Assembly: GCF_900155385.1 (NCBI RefSeq) | Contig: NZ_LT699745.1 | Span: 545,714 to 609,713, forward strand | Length of the DNA stretch: 64,000 nt | Origin: Vreelandella massiliensis | GTDB lineage: Bacteria > Pseudomonadota > Gammaproteobacteria > Pseudomonadales > Halomonadaceae | Reading direction: 5' to 3' | Translations under genes and position numbers: made by a program | The notes under the pieces: generated by a model | What the model was told of the DNA's origin: nothing | The model's input: the letters and a program-made list of their open reading frames with translations, nothing else | Database searches by the model: none | In this document: positions 29,359 through 37,937 of the stretch, in pieces | Numbering within the stretch: the first letter of the stretch is position 1 | Layout of the letters: each line of letters begins with the position of its first letter

Positions 29359-30478
29359 GGAGGCTTTTCAGGAAAAATGGACAGTTGGTACGTCTATAGG
29401 GCGTTGGTCTGGGATGGGACCGTACTATGCAATGTTCCCTGTGTCATTCGCAAGAAGCGTGATAGAGGAGTATAGCCAACCTGGACAAAAGGTAATTGAC
29501 CCCTTTTGTGGGCGTGGCACAACGAACTATGTGAGCCGCGTTTTAGGTCGTGATTCATTCGGGTGTGAAATTAACCCTGTTGGATGGGTTTACGCAAGCG
29601 TAAAAACTGATCCGTATAGAAATTATCATGGTGTAATACGACGTATTGAAGCACTCGGTGGCATGGTGTGCGAGGGAGATAAGCAGCCAGAAAATGAATT
29701 TCAGACTTGGGCTTGGCATCCAGATGTGCTCGGTTTCCTTCAGGTCGCACGCCGTGAACTTGACTGGAAAGGTTCACGGTTAGATAGAACTGTGATGTCA
29801 TTCTTGCTTGTATATTTACACGCAAAAATTGGTGGTGGGTTGTCAAATCAAATGCGACAATCAAAATCAATGTCTCCTGAATATTCAATACGGTGGTGGA
29901 AAGAAAAGGGGTCTAGCCCCCCTAAGATCGATCCTGTCGCTTTCCTTGTTTCGCGTGTCCTATGGCGTTATAAGAAAGGTTTTCCGGGAAGCGAAGCGAC
30001 AGCCCGTATTTTCTTAGGAGATGCCCGTGATGGATTGAAACGTCATAGAGGTAAGAAGGGAAAGCTCATTCTGACCTCTCCTCCTTACTTAGCTGTTACT
30101 AACTATGAATATGATAATTGGATCCGTCTTTGGTTACTTGGAGGAGCCCCTTATCCTAGCTGGAGTACCAAACACCGTCATGCACATAAGTCTCGTTTCG
30201 AGGACCTTTTGCACGAGGTGTTTCAAAATTCAGCTTCTCGTGCTTCCGAAGACGTGAGCGTGGTAGTTAGAACTGATGCGCGTGAAATGACTCTGAATGC
30301 TACGATATCTTCCATAAGAAATGCGTGGGATACACATCGGATTTATAGCCGTCATTCCCTTCCTAAGAAAAGGACTCAAACCGCTTTGTTTGGTGACAAA
30401 GAAGCTAAGCCAGGCGAGGTGGATATCATCGCTTTGCCAAGCGACAGGTCTCCGCCAGATGGGTTTTTGAGGCTATAG
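29351..30478 (+). CDS. DNA N6-adenine/N4-cytosine methyltransferase
   Basis: 375-residue amino-methyltransferase with S-adenosylmethionine motif VIDPFCGRGTTNYV (about residues 48-61) and catalytic motif LTSPPY (241-246). The roughly 185 residues between them could hold target recognition, giving the order motif I, variable region, motif IV. ATG 29351 overlaps the nurA stop (ATGAATGA), so translation is probably coupled; the longer frame from 29261 lies wholly inside nurA. In a three-gene unit with HerA and NurA it would be the self-marking component, by analogy with restriction-modification. Target sequence unknown. Confidence 0.85.
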   Translation: MNEEAFQEKWTVGTSIGRWSGMGPYYAMFPVSFARSVIEEYSQPGQKVIDPFCGRGTTNYVSRVLGRDSFGCEINPVGWVYASVKTDPYRNYHGVIRRIEALGGMVCEGDKQPENEFQTWAWHPDVLGFLQVARRELDWKGSRLDRTVMSFLLVYLHAKIGGGLSNQMRQSKSMSPEYSIRWWKEKGSSPPKIDPVAFLVSRVLWRYKKGFPGSEATARIFLGDARDGLKRHRGKKGKLILTSPPYLAVTNYEYDNWIRLWLLGGAPYPSWSTKHRHAHKSRFEDLLHEVFQNSASRASEDVSVVVRTDAREMTLNATISSIRNAWDTHRIYSRHSLPKKRTQTALFGDKEAKPGEVDIIALPSDRSPPDGFLRL

Positions 30479-30532
30479 AAGTACAGTGTCCTATAGATTG
30501 CATTAATAAAAAAAAGTTTGGTGTTCTGAGTT

Positions 30533-30703
30533 TTAAAAAGATTGGCAAGAGTATAGGCCTATCAAGGTATCTTCGCGCAGTCTGAGTAGGTGGCGCGCTA
30601 GCATTGGCTCGGAGGTGTCATCAACACGCCGATAGCGGAAATGTTCATGCGCCTTGATCCAGAGCAATGGCTCTTCGGCTAGTCTCACCGCTTGCGGCCA
30701 CGC
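30533..30703 (-). pseudogene. unrecognised coding remnant
   Basis: A minus-strand stretch of about 56 codons open between stops reads LLWIKAHEHFRYRRVDDTSE and onward to REDTLIGLYS, in DNA visibly richer in GC than the surrounding island. It has no start of its own and I do not recognise it. It may be the 3' end of an older gene. Nothing else is visible in the 30479-30867 gap. Confidence 0.3.
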
Positions 30704-30867
30704 TCAGAACCAGAAGTGCCGTGTGTTCATATTTCAAGCTGTGGCTTGAAGGTATACCCAAGGCAGTACATGCGCTGAGCGGGACTTGACTGTGTTGATA
30801 TTTTACTTTTTAAACTCAAAACAATACACTGTATTTCCAACACATCAAAACAGCACAGAGGCTCATC

Positions 30868-31491
30868 ATGTTCATCCGTGCCTACCTTCGCGCCAGCACT
30901 CAGGATCAGGATGCCAGCAGGGCCAAGCATAGCCTTCAGAGCTTCACTGAGGCCTTTGGCAAGGCGATAGCCTGTCAGTACATGGAGAACGCCAGTGGAG
31001 CCTCAGCGGAGCGCACAGAGCTTCGTAGGCTGCTCTCTGATGCTCAGGCTGGGGATGTGCTGCTGGTTGAGAGCATTGACAGGCTTTCGCGCCTTCCCGC
31101 CGATGACTGGAAAAAGCTGCGTGCCGAGATCGAGGTTAAGGGTCTACGTGTCGTTGCCGTAGATTTACCAACATCACATCAGGCCATGAATGCACGTATA
31201 AACGATGACTTCACTTCCAGGATCTTGGATGCAGTCAATTCAATGATGCTAGACATGATGGCTGCCATTGCTCGCAAGGACTATGAACAACGTCGTGAGC
31301 GCCAGCAGCAGGGCATAGCGAAAGCAAAAGCTGATGGGCGGTATAAGGGTAGGCCTGTAAATTTAGATAAGCATAGGCGCATTCAAGAACTACTCCAAGC
31401 AGGGTTCAGTGTCAGGAAGACAGCTGAACATGCAGGTTCCAGCACATACACTGTCCAGAAGGTAAAATCTAAAATGGATAGCGACCAATAG
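30868..31491 (+). CDS. small serine recombinase (resolvase/invertase family)
   Basis: 207-residue resolvase with N-terminal catalytic domain (FIRAYLRASTQDQDASRA, with the serine in RAST; LVESIDRLSRLPADDW) and a C-terminal helix-turn-helix (GFSVRKTAEHAGSSTYTVQKVKS), the usual DNA invertase/Tn3 resolvase layout. AGAGG lies upstream of the ATG. It could resolve or invert island DNA; no crossover site was identified with confidence. Confidence 0.88.
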   Translation: MFIRAYLRASTQDQDASRAKHSLQSFTEAFGKAIACQYMENASGASAERTELRRLLSDAQAGDVLLVESIDRLSRLPADDWKKLRAEIEVKGLRVVAVDLPTSHQAMNARINDDFTSRILDAVNSMMLDMMAAIARKDYEQRRERQQQGIAKAKADGRYKGRPVNLDKHRRIQELLQAGFSVRKTAEHAGSSTYTVQKVKSKMDSDQ

Positions 31492-31676
31492 AGGATAAAT
31501 TCTATAGCTCATGTGATCATCAGGGACCCTACATAAGCTATGTACTAATGAAATGCCCTTCTTCAGGGGCCTGATTGCTCATCACATCACCTGCTTTTTT
31601 GAGGGTTTGTGAACAGCTTTCCGGCATGATGCAATATAAGAACCACACTAGCAGCTTACTTCTCTTCCTGACGCCC

Positions 31677-32132
31677 CTACTGGCGCTTCTCGCATAGCTT
31701 TTTTAGACCACGCTTACGCTTGTATTCTCCTTTGGCATTTTTGACTTCTATTTCTCCGTATAACCCCTCGCCTTCCAATATCTCGATGACCTTTGCAGTA
31801 CCAATAGCAATACCTTCATCCTTCAATTGGTGAGTGATGCTGTTTGCGGATTGGTGCTGAGGATGATTCGCCAGCTCGATAACTCTCAGTGTTGTGCTGG
31901 CGCTTACTTGTCGTGCCATCCGTTTTGGACGGCGACTCTCATCGTGAATCTCTTCTTGCTTCACCCACTCAGGATTATCAGCGAGCTTATCGCGCCAGCG
32001 ACGGTAACTGTCTGGGGAAATCCCTACCTTTTCGCAAGCCTCTGTAGACTTGTAGCCTTGGTAAATAAGCTCTTTGACATCCACGACTGCCTGAAAGCGT
32101 GACGTGGGCGTATGAGCATTTTTTTGAGACAT
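31677..32132 (-). CDS. helix-turn-helix protein resembling a transposase N-terminus
   Basis: About 151-residue basic protein with a helix-turn-helix (LIYQGYKSTEACEKVGISPD, then SYRRWRDKL) and a second winged-helix-like segment (SANSITHQLKDEGIAIGTAK, then VIEILEGEGLYGEIE), without any DDE catalytic domain. It looks like the DNA-binding half of a transposase or an island regulator. ATG 32132 is used; a GTG at 32144 would add four residues. It is divergent from the HUH gene with about 220 bp between, a possible site for both promoters. Confidence 0.55.
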   Translation of the reverse strand: MSQKNAHTPTSRFQAVVDVKELIYQGYKSTEACEKVGISPDSYRRWRDKLADNPEWVKQEEIHDESRRPKRMARQVSASTTLRVIELANHPQHQSANSITHQLKDEGIAIGTAKVIEILEGEGLYGEIEVKNAKGEYKRKRGLKKLCEKRQ

Positions 32133-32703
32133 CTGAGACTGCACCGTTTTGAGTCACATATATAGATGTAGCCTACCAGCGCCTAACGCATACGGCGATT
32201 CGCAAATCCGGTGGGTCACGATAGTAGAAATGGCTTTACCAGTCTGGTTCCTGAATAACGGCGCCTTGGTTATCCTATTATCCAATGAACAGATACATAA
32301 AACACATACACGCATCAGCGTTTATAGAATAACATTAGAGGATTATTCAATGAAATTACAAAAGCTAACAAAAAGAGTGTTGGTAGATAGCATAATCTTG
32401 ACTGAAGAGGAGAAGAAGAAAGAACGTTTTGTATCAGATACTACTGAATGGTTATCAAAAACTGACTGGGATTACTTTCTAACGCTGACCTTCAAGCACC
32501 CGGTAAAAGACGAAATAACTGTTACTAAAGCAATAGAGAAATTCATCAATAATTTAAGTAGAAAATCATTTGGCAGTCGGTCAAACAAACGAATTGTTTG
32601 TTTCTCGGCGATAGAAAAAAGCTTCGACAATTCGTTGCATATCCATATGATCATTCAAGACCCAACGTAAACGATCCACTAACCACATCTGGGCAGGCAT
32701 CGC

Positions 32704-34305
32704 TCAGTCGGGTAACGTTTTCTTCCAGTGCCAGGGTAGCAGCGTAGTGAGCTCGTCATCATTGAGCGTGGGCAGCGTTTCGAAGACGTACTGCAAGTAG
32801 TCGTAGGGTGAGAGGCCATTGGCCTTGGCGGTTTCGATCAGGCTGTAGATTGCCGCGCTGGCTTGAGCGCCGCTCGGTGTGTGGCTGAACAGCCAGTTTT
32901 TACGCCCCACCACGAAGGGGCGGATAGCGTTTTCGGCCAGGTTGTTGTCCAGCGGGATTCTGCCGTCCTCAAGGAAGCGGGTCAGGCGCGGCCATTGGCT
33001 ATCCAGGTAATGCAACGCCTTACCCAGCGCGCTTTTGGGCAGCACTTGCGCCAGGGACTTATCGAGCCAGGTGCGTAGCTGAGCGACCAGTGGACGGCTC
33101 TTCTGTTCGCGTAAAGCCTGACGTGCTTCTGGCGCCAACGCTTTGGCTTGTTTTTCGACACCATAGAGCTTGCTGATCTGGTTCAGTGCCCAGTCAGCCT
33201 TGCCGGTTTTACCGGCTGGCTGTACTTTCTGGGCCTCGATGAACTTGCGTCTTGCATGTGCCCAGCAACCGGCGTGGGTGATGCCATTACGTCGCACCAC
33301 CTCGGCGTAGCCTTCATAGCCATCGGTCACTAGGCAACCGGCATAGTGGCCCAGCAGACGCATGGGCACGCTTCCCGCACGGCTGGGGGCATAGCCGAAC
33401 AGCACCACCTGCTGGCCAGGCGGCCCACCTCGTTGTACCCACATGTACGATTTGGCACTGGCCTTGCGTTCCTCTTCCTGGTTGACCTGGAGGGTGGTCT
33501 CATCCATGTGGATCAGAGGCGCTGTTAACAGGTGTTGGCGCAGTGTCTCAATGAGCGGGGTGAGGCGCTCACCGGCTTGCACCATCCAGCGGGCTAGCGT
33601 GTTGCGCGGGATCTCCGCGCCGTGTCGGGCAAAGATCTGACTTTGCCGGTAGAGCGGCAAGGCATCCTGGTACTTGGCGGTGGCCACGTAGGCTAACAAG
33701 GTGGCGCTGGCATTACTCTTGGGCAGCAGTTTGGCCGGTGCAGGGGCCGTTTTGACGTTTTCTTCGCAGGTTGGGCAGGCATATTTGCGCCGCACATGGC
33801 GGATCACTTCGACGCGAGCCGGCACCACATGAAGCTCTTCACTGACGTCTTCACCGATGACCTTAAGCTCGGTTCCGTCTTGGGCACAACAACGTTCTGC
33901 TTCGTTTAGCTCATGAACCACCTCGACGCGAGGCAGTTCTGGCGGCAGGGCCACACGCCCACCGCGCGGGCGCTTTTTGACAGGAGCGGTAGCGTTATCG
34001 GCCAATGACGTTGCGTCGGCGTTCTCCGTCGCTTCATCATCCGCCGCACTGTCCTCTTCATCAACGGCCAGCTCAGCCTCATTGATCAGCAGGTCACCCT
34101 GTTGGATGCCGTACTTTTCCGTGGAGGGACCAAACTGGCGCTCCAATGCCAGGCGGAACTGTTCGTACAGGGATTGCTTGGCCGCTTCCCACTGCGCCTC
34201 TTTCTTCTCCATCAGGCGATGCAGCTGCGCGTTCTCTTCCTCCAGCGCCTGAACCTGGCGTTGCAGTTGAGAGACGTCATGGGCGGAAGCAGTGGCGTTT
34301 TTCAT
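32704..34305 (-). CDS. tnpC: IS66 transposase TnpC
   Basis: 533-residue IS66 DDE transposase. It starts with a coiled coil (VSQLQRQVQALEEENAQLHR), followed by a zinc-finger-like CPTCEE region, the catalytic core with HMDETTLQV and TDGYEGYAEV, CWAHARRKF, and the C-terminal acidic motif NNLAENAIRPFVVGRKNWLF. Length is normal and no damage is visible. Confidence 0.96.
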   Translation of the reverse strand: MKNATASAHDVSQLQRQVQALEEENAQLHRLMEKKEAQWEAAKQSLYEQFRLALERQFGPSTEKYGIQQGDLLINEAELAVDEEDSAADDEATENADATSLADNATAPVKKRPRGGRVALPPELPRVEVVHELNEAERCCAQDGTELKVIGEDVSEELHVVPARVEVIRHVRRKYACPTCEENVKTAPAPAKLLPKSNASATLLAYVATAKYQDALPLYRQSQIFARHGAEIPRNTLARWMVQAGERLTPLIETLRQHLLTAPLIHMDETTLQVNQEEERKASAKSYMWVQRGGPPGQQVVLFGYAPSRAGSVPMRLLGHYAGCLVTDGYEGYAEVVRRNGITHAGCWAHARRKFIEAQKVQPAGKTGKADWALNQISKLYGVEKQAKALAPEARQALREQKSRPLVAQLRTWLDKSLAQVLPKSALGKALHYLDSQWPRLTRFLEDGRIPLDNNLAENAIRPFVVGRKNWLFSHTPSGAQASAAIYSLIETAKANGLSPYDYLQYVFETLPTLNDDELTTLLPWHWKKTLPD

Positions 34306-34350
34306 GCCGCAGAGTATATCAAAAACGCCCGTAAAAAAGGAGCAAGAACA

Positions 34351-34707
34351 TCAGCCAACAGACTGAAAATTCAGTGCTTTATGCGGTTGCATCGCTTTCA
34401 GGTCGTAGCCATCCAGCAGCCAGTTAAGTTCCTGGCCACTCAGTGTCACCGAGTCCCCATCCAGGTGGGTTGGCCATTTAAAACGTTCGCGTTCTAGGCG
34501 CTTGTACCACACCACAAAACCATTGCGCTCCCAGAACAGCAGTTTCACCTTGTCACGCTGCCGATTACCGAACACAAACAGCGCCTTATCGAACGGATTC
34601 AACTCCATGGCTTCCTGAACCAATAAGGCCAGTCCGTCGATCTGCTTGCGCATATCCACCGGTTCGCGGCACAGATATACGTTCAAGTCGGTACTGGGAC
34701 GGATCAT
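34351..34707 (-). CDS. tnpB: IS66 accessory protein TnpB
   Basis: 118-residue IS66 Orf2 protein (VYLCREPVDMRKQIDGLALL, FVFGNRQRDKVKLLFWERNG, FVVWYKRLERERF). Required with TnpA and TnpC for IS66 transposition. The start at 34707 overlaps the tnpA stop in ATGA, so the longer open frame upstream is not used. Confidence 0.94.
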   Translation of the reverse strand: MIRPSTDLNVYLCREPVDMRKQIDGLALLVQEAMELNPFDKALFVFGNRQRDKVKLLFWERNGFVVWYKRLERERFKWPTHLDGDSVTLSGQELNWLLDGYDLKAMQPHKALNFQSVG

Positions 34708-34916
34708 GGCGCCACCGCCACTTCGACAAATCGCGCGGGACGATAGCGTGGTGGCACGGGCAACGCCTGGACCTTGAGCCGCCCTTCCCAGGCCAGCAGA
34801 TCGGCTAACGTTAATCCCTGATGCGTGGCGTACTGGCTTAGCGGCATCTCCAGTACTGAGGCATGGTAAAGATGACCGAGCCAAAAGGCTTGTGTAGCGT
34901 TGAGTTCGCGACTCAT
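34704..34916 (-). CDS. tnpA: IS66 accessory protein TnpA
   Basis: 70-residue protein (MSRELNATQAFWLGHLYHAS, with GLTLADLLAWEGRLK) matching the small first ORF of IS66 elements, a likely DNA-binding helper. GGGAGAG precedes the ATG at 34916. The stop overlaps tnpB. Confidence 0.75.
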   Translation of the reverse strand: MSRELNATQAFWLGHLYHASVLEMPLSQYATHQGLTLADLLAWEGRLKVQALPVPPRYRPARFVEVAVAP

Positions 34917-35318
34917 GAGGCTCTCCCAAATAAAAGAGAGCCTCAGTGTGGTTGGCAACATTCAGCCTGAGAAGATGTGTTTAGTGGACCGTTTACGACC
35001 CAACCCCTAGTATACTTAATTATAACAGGCGTAAAAAACTCAATCTTCGAGATGCCATAATTGAGTCATGGGTTGGTGCAAGCTCTTATGCTGGAAACCC
35101 CGCACTAACTGCAGTCAATGATGAATGGATAAAGCCAATTGATGATATCAAATCTATCGTGAGATATATGACTAAGCAAATTAACCCTAATCTAAACAAC
35201 TCCTTAGCATGGGATCAGTTGTCTCTAAACGGACGACGCGATCTATCAAAATGATTCAAACAATCGTCTTAAATGAAGCTATCATCAAAACACCTTGACC
35301 TTCTGGAACAGACTCTTA

Positions 35319-37046
35319 TTACTCATTAATTTTAATTTTCATATCATAAAGCTCTGCTCTTTCTGTAAAAAGGTATTCTAGCGCGGCATCTCCATCACGC
35401 TTTTCAAGTTCATTCAAAAGCCGACTTTCATCGGATGATGAAACTATAATTCCTTTATAATTTACTGCAAAAAAAACAGTTTCCTCTTTATGAGAAACAT
35501 CTACCGATTCGTCGTCTGCCAACGGAATAGAATATGCTGGAGTATACCGCTTAACTATATAACAAGCGTATTTTTGAGATCTTCTTACTAATGTAAATTC
35601 TACGAAATTTGATGGCCCTGTCTTAACAACCATAGTGTCATCGTTTCCCAGAATCTCATAAGCTGACTTTTTAAGTGTTTCCCTGAGATATATGGAATCT
35701 GATACTATATCAAACTGCTGATCATTAGCCAATTTAATAAGTTTGTACCAATACGGATTATCCTTGCAGTCAGAATCGAAGACCACCTCATCTTTTATAA
35801 GTGATGATTCGAGAGAATATATTTTAGCATCTATCTCCATCATCCGATTATTGAGAATGGTCATTTTATCTACTGTATTTTGCTGTTTTGGCATAATCAA
35901 TAAGATTTCTAAAAGATTATCAACTTGATCAGAAATCTCTTGTCTTTCAGACTTCAATGTCTCTATCTCAGTTGCCACACCAGTTTCAGCATAATCAAAC
36001 GAAGCTTTACCTAAATGCATATCAAATGTTAGGTCGTGTATAGCCATCAAAACTTGATAGGGCCATGTTTTATTATTATTGCAGAAAGGCTTACCCCTTT
36101 TAAGATAAGTTGAACAATTTGAATATATTATATAACCATGATTATGATACTTTCTTCTGTAGTAGTACCTAGAACCGCACTGAGAGCATTTTACTAGACC
36201 TGATAGATCGTATGTCTGCTCTGGCGACATAACCCTTGCTCTTTCTTTAATCTGCTTCTGAAGTCGATAGAACGTTGCATGGTCAATCAATGGCTCAAAT
36301 ACATTTCGTATGTGATCACCCTTGTTTTCCCATTCCCCAATCAAAGCACGATGCTGAAACCATCTTTTAAGAGTAGTAGGATGAACTCCTTTAAGTTCTT
36401 CGTAATCATCCAATAACATCAGAATTATTTTCCTAGTCCCATAACCCTTGAGGTAAAAATCAATACATTTCTTGGTTATCTCCGCTTTTTCTGGAATCAA
36501 ACTTCCTTCCTTATCCAGCCAGAAGGGAGTTATTATACGAATATCTTCACCTGCTCTAGCTTTCCTTCTCTTAGCTTCATAGGCTGCAATAAGTCTATTT
36601 GAAAGTGATTTTGAGTAGTGATGTGCTTGCTGAATCTTACCAATCAGTATGTACAATGATGAAAAATTGTTATTCAACGCATTTCTTGAGTATGTTTGCT
36701 GGTCTTCCAAGGTTACAATGTTCACATCCTTAGCAACAATATCTTGTATTAGGCTAATCATATCGAATGGCTCAAGACGTCCTATCCGATCTATAGCTTC
36801 TACGAGAATGAAATCTCCTGGGCAGATTTTATCCTCTTCAATAGCTTCTAAGATTCGTCCCAATCCATGCTGAAGATGATCCCCTCTGAATCCACTTTTA
36901 CCTAGATCCTCTTGGGATAAGTGGGATAGTTGGATGTCTGGATTGTCAGAAAGCCATTGCTGTATTAGCGCCTTTTGTCGCTCTGTGGTAGAGCCTTTGC
37001 CTTGTCTACCTGATGAAAAACGTATGTATGAGATGGCTTTGGGCAT
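35319..37046 (-). CDS. large serine recombinase (island integrase)
   Basis: 575-residue site-specific integrase. It has an N-terminal resolvase domain (SYIRFSSGRQGKGS, catalytic Ser about residue 11; LVEAIDRIGR), a recombinase domain (YGTRKIILMLLDDYEELKGV), a zinc ribbon (KCSQCGSRYYY, SNCSTYLKRGKPFC) and a coiled-coil region typical of phage and ICE serine integrases. Its start is only 47 bp from the attR core, as expected for an integrase next to its own attP. It most likely catalysed insertion into comM. Excision would need a separate directionality factor, which I could not identify. Confidence 0.93.
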   Translation of the reverse strand: MPKAISYIRFSSGRQGKGSTTERQKALIQQWLSDNPDIQLSHLSQEDLGKSGFRGDHLQHGLGRILEAIEEDKICPGDFILVEAIDRIGRLEPFDMISLIQDIVAKDVNIVTLEDQQTYSRNALNNNFSSLYILIGKIQQAHHYSKSLSNRLIAAYEAKRRKARAGEDIRIITPFWLDKEGSLIPEKAEITKKCIDFYLKGYGTRKIILMLLDDYEELKGVHPTTLKRWFQHRALIGEWENKGDHIRNVFEPLIDHATFYRLQKQIKERARVMSPEQTYDLSGLVKCSQCGSRYYYRRKYHNHGYIIYSNCSTYLKRGKPFCNNNKTWPYQVLMAIHDLTFDMHLGKASFDYAETGVATEIETLKSERQEISDQVDNLLEILLIMPKQQNTVDKMTILNNRMMEIDAKIYSLESSLIKDEVVFDSDCKDNPYWYKLIKLANDQQFDIVSDSIYLRETLKKSAYEILGNDDTMVVKTGPSNFVEFTLVRRSQKYACYIVKRYTPAYSIPLADDESVDVSHKEETVFFAVNYKGIIVSSSDESRLLNELEKRDGDAALEYLFTERAELYDMKIKINE

Positions 37047-37066
37047 GCTTTCGATCCGATGTTAAA

Positions 37067-37120
37067 CAATTCATCATAATCTAGCACATTGCCAACTGGT
37101 TGCCGCGATGAACCCGTGCC
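37067..37120. other. attR, right junction of the comM island
   Basis: The left attP arm (37067-37092) is followed by core CA (37093-37094) and then comM from 37095 (A-CTG-GTT-GCC). Reconstituted attP is two 26-bp arms in imperfect inverted symmetry about CA. Confidence 0.8.
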
Positions 37121-37584
37121 CCTGCGGGCACTTGGGCGACCCGCGCCAACGCTGCCAGTGCACCGCCACGCAAATTCAGCGCTACCAGGCGCGGCTTTCC
37201 GGCCCGCTTCTGGACCGTATCGACCTACAGGTGGAAGTACCCGCGCTGCCGCCCGAGCAGCTCACGGCGCAAACCGAAGGCGAGCCCTCCCATGCGGTAC
37301 GCCAACGGGTAGTAGCAGCCCGCGAACGGCAAATGGCCCGGGGTGCGCTCAATAGCGAGCTTGGTGGCAAAGCGTTGGAGGCCGCCTGCGCGCTGGATGA
37401 CCGCGAACGCGCCTGGCTTGCCGGCGTGCTGGAAAAGCTCAAGCTCTCGGCCCGCGCCTACCACCGCGTACTGCGCGTGGCGCTGACGCTCGCCGACCTA
37501 GAAGACGCCCCCAAACCCACCCAGCCGCACCTGATCGAAGCCATCGGCTACCGTCAGCTGGACAGACTGTTGAAGGGAGGGTAA
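37095..37584 (+). pseudogene. comM: ComM/YifB AAA ATPase, C-terminal fragment
   Basis: Continues the comM frame after the island: LVAAMNPCPCGHLGD with the conserved zinc-type Cys motif, LLDRIDLQVEVP and the C-terminal helical domain KLSARAYHRVLRVALTLADL, ending at 37584. It has no promoter or start of its own except internal ATG 37108. With the N-terminal part missing upstream, restoration of ComM by island excision alone would not give a functional gene. Confidence 0.93.
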
Positions 37585-37596
37585 GTCATTAGCATA

Positions 37597-37615
37597 TATA
37601 ACGCATTGCGTTATA
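37597..37615. promoter_or_regulatory. palindromic operator of higBA
   Basis: TATAACGCA-T-TGCGTTATA is a perfect 9-1-9 palindrome 27 bp upstream of higB, in the usual place for HigA or HigBA autorepression. Confidence 0.75.
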
Positions 37616-37642
37616 CTGATGCTATAAACACGGAGGTTGGTC

Positions 37643-37924
37643 GTGATAAAAGGCTTTAAGTGTTCTCAAACCGCTATGATTTATCGTGGGGAACTATCGC
37701 GTAAACTGCCACACGACATGCAGCGCAATGCACTCAAAAAGTTGCGGCAACTCGATGCGGCAGCAACCCTCGACGACTTGCGCATTCCGCCAGGAAATCG
37801 ATTAGAGCCGCTTCGAGGCAATCGCGAAGGCCAGTACAGTATTCGCATTAATGACCAATGGCGCTTATGTTTTCGCTTTGAAAATGGCGATGCTTACGAT
37901 GTCGAAATAGTCGACTATCACTGA
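37643..37924 (+). CDS. higB: HigB-type toxin (RelE superfamily mRNA interferase)
   Basis: 93-residue RelE/HigB-fold protein (LPHDMQRNALKKLRQLDAA, LRIPPGNRLEPLRGNREGQY, SIRINDQWRLCFRFENGDAY). GTG 37643 is preferred because GGAGG lies 6 bp before it; an upstream TTG has no ribosome site. Such toxins cleave mRNA at the ribosome. Toxin precedes antitoxin, the typical higBA order, with a 13-bp gap. Confidence 0.92.
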   Translation: MIKGFKCSQTAMIYRGELSRKLPHDMQRNALKKLRQLDAAATLDDLRIPPGNRLEPLRGNREGQYSIRINDQWRLCFRFENGDAYDVEIVDYH

Positions 37925-37937
37925 AAGGAGGTAATCC

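Larger units (their letters stand above)
32667..34996 (-). mobile_element. complete IS66-family insertion sequence
   Basis: 2330-bp element with imperfect 24-bp terminal inverted repeats (32667-32690 and 34973-34996, starting GTAAACG, two mismatches) and 8-bp target duplications GACCCAAC at 32659-32666 and 34997-35004. It carries tnpA, tnpB and tnpC on the minus strand. All three appear intact, so it may be active. Confidence 0.97.
32350..35254 (+). pseudogene. HUH (rolling-circle Rep-like) endonuclease gene interrupted by IS66
   Basis: Joining 32350-32666 to 35005-35254 removes the IS and one target copy and gives a continuous 188-residue protein. It has motif 1 WDYFLTLTF (about residues 40-48), the metal-binding H-hydrophobic-H pair in LHIHMII (H97, H99) and a Tyr-x-x-Lys motif IVRYMTKQI (Y160), the order found in single-tyrosine HUH nucleases such as plasmid and filamentous-phage Rep proteins. 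The IS cuts it between the HUH pair and the catalytic tyrosine, so it must be inactive now. ATG 32350 with AGAGGAT upstream is the likely start. Function (replication, mobilisation or transposition of the island) is inference. Confidence 0.7.

Noticed and set aside
32230..32285. Rolling-circle origin hairpin near GGCGCC
   Set aside because: Only short, imperfect inverted repeats (ATAAC...GTTAT) are visible; not enough to call a nick site.
34708..34929. N-terminal extension of IS66 tnpB
   Set aside because: The extension overlaps tnpA in another frame, and the family start (MIRPSTDLNVYL) lies at 34707 with ATGA coupling.
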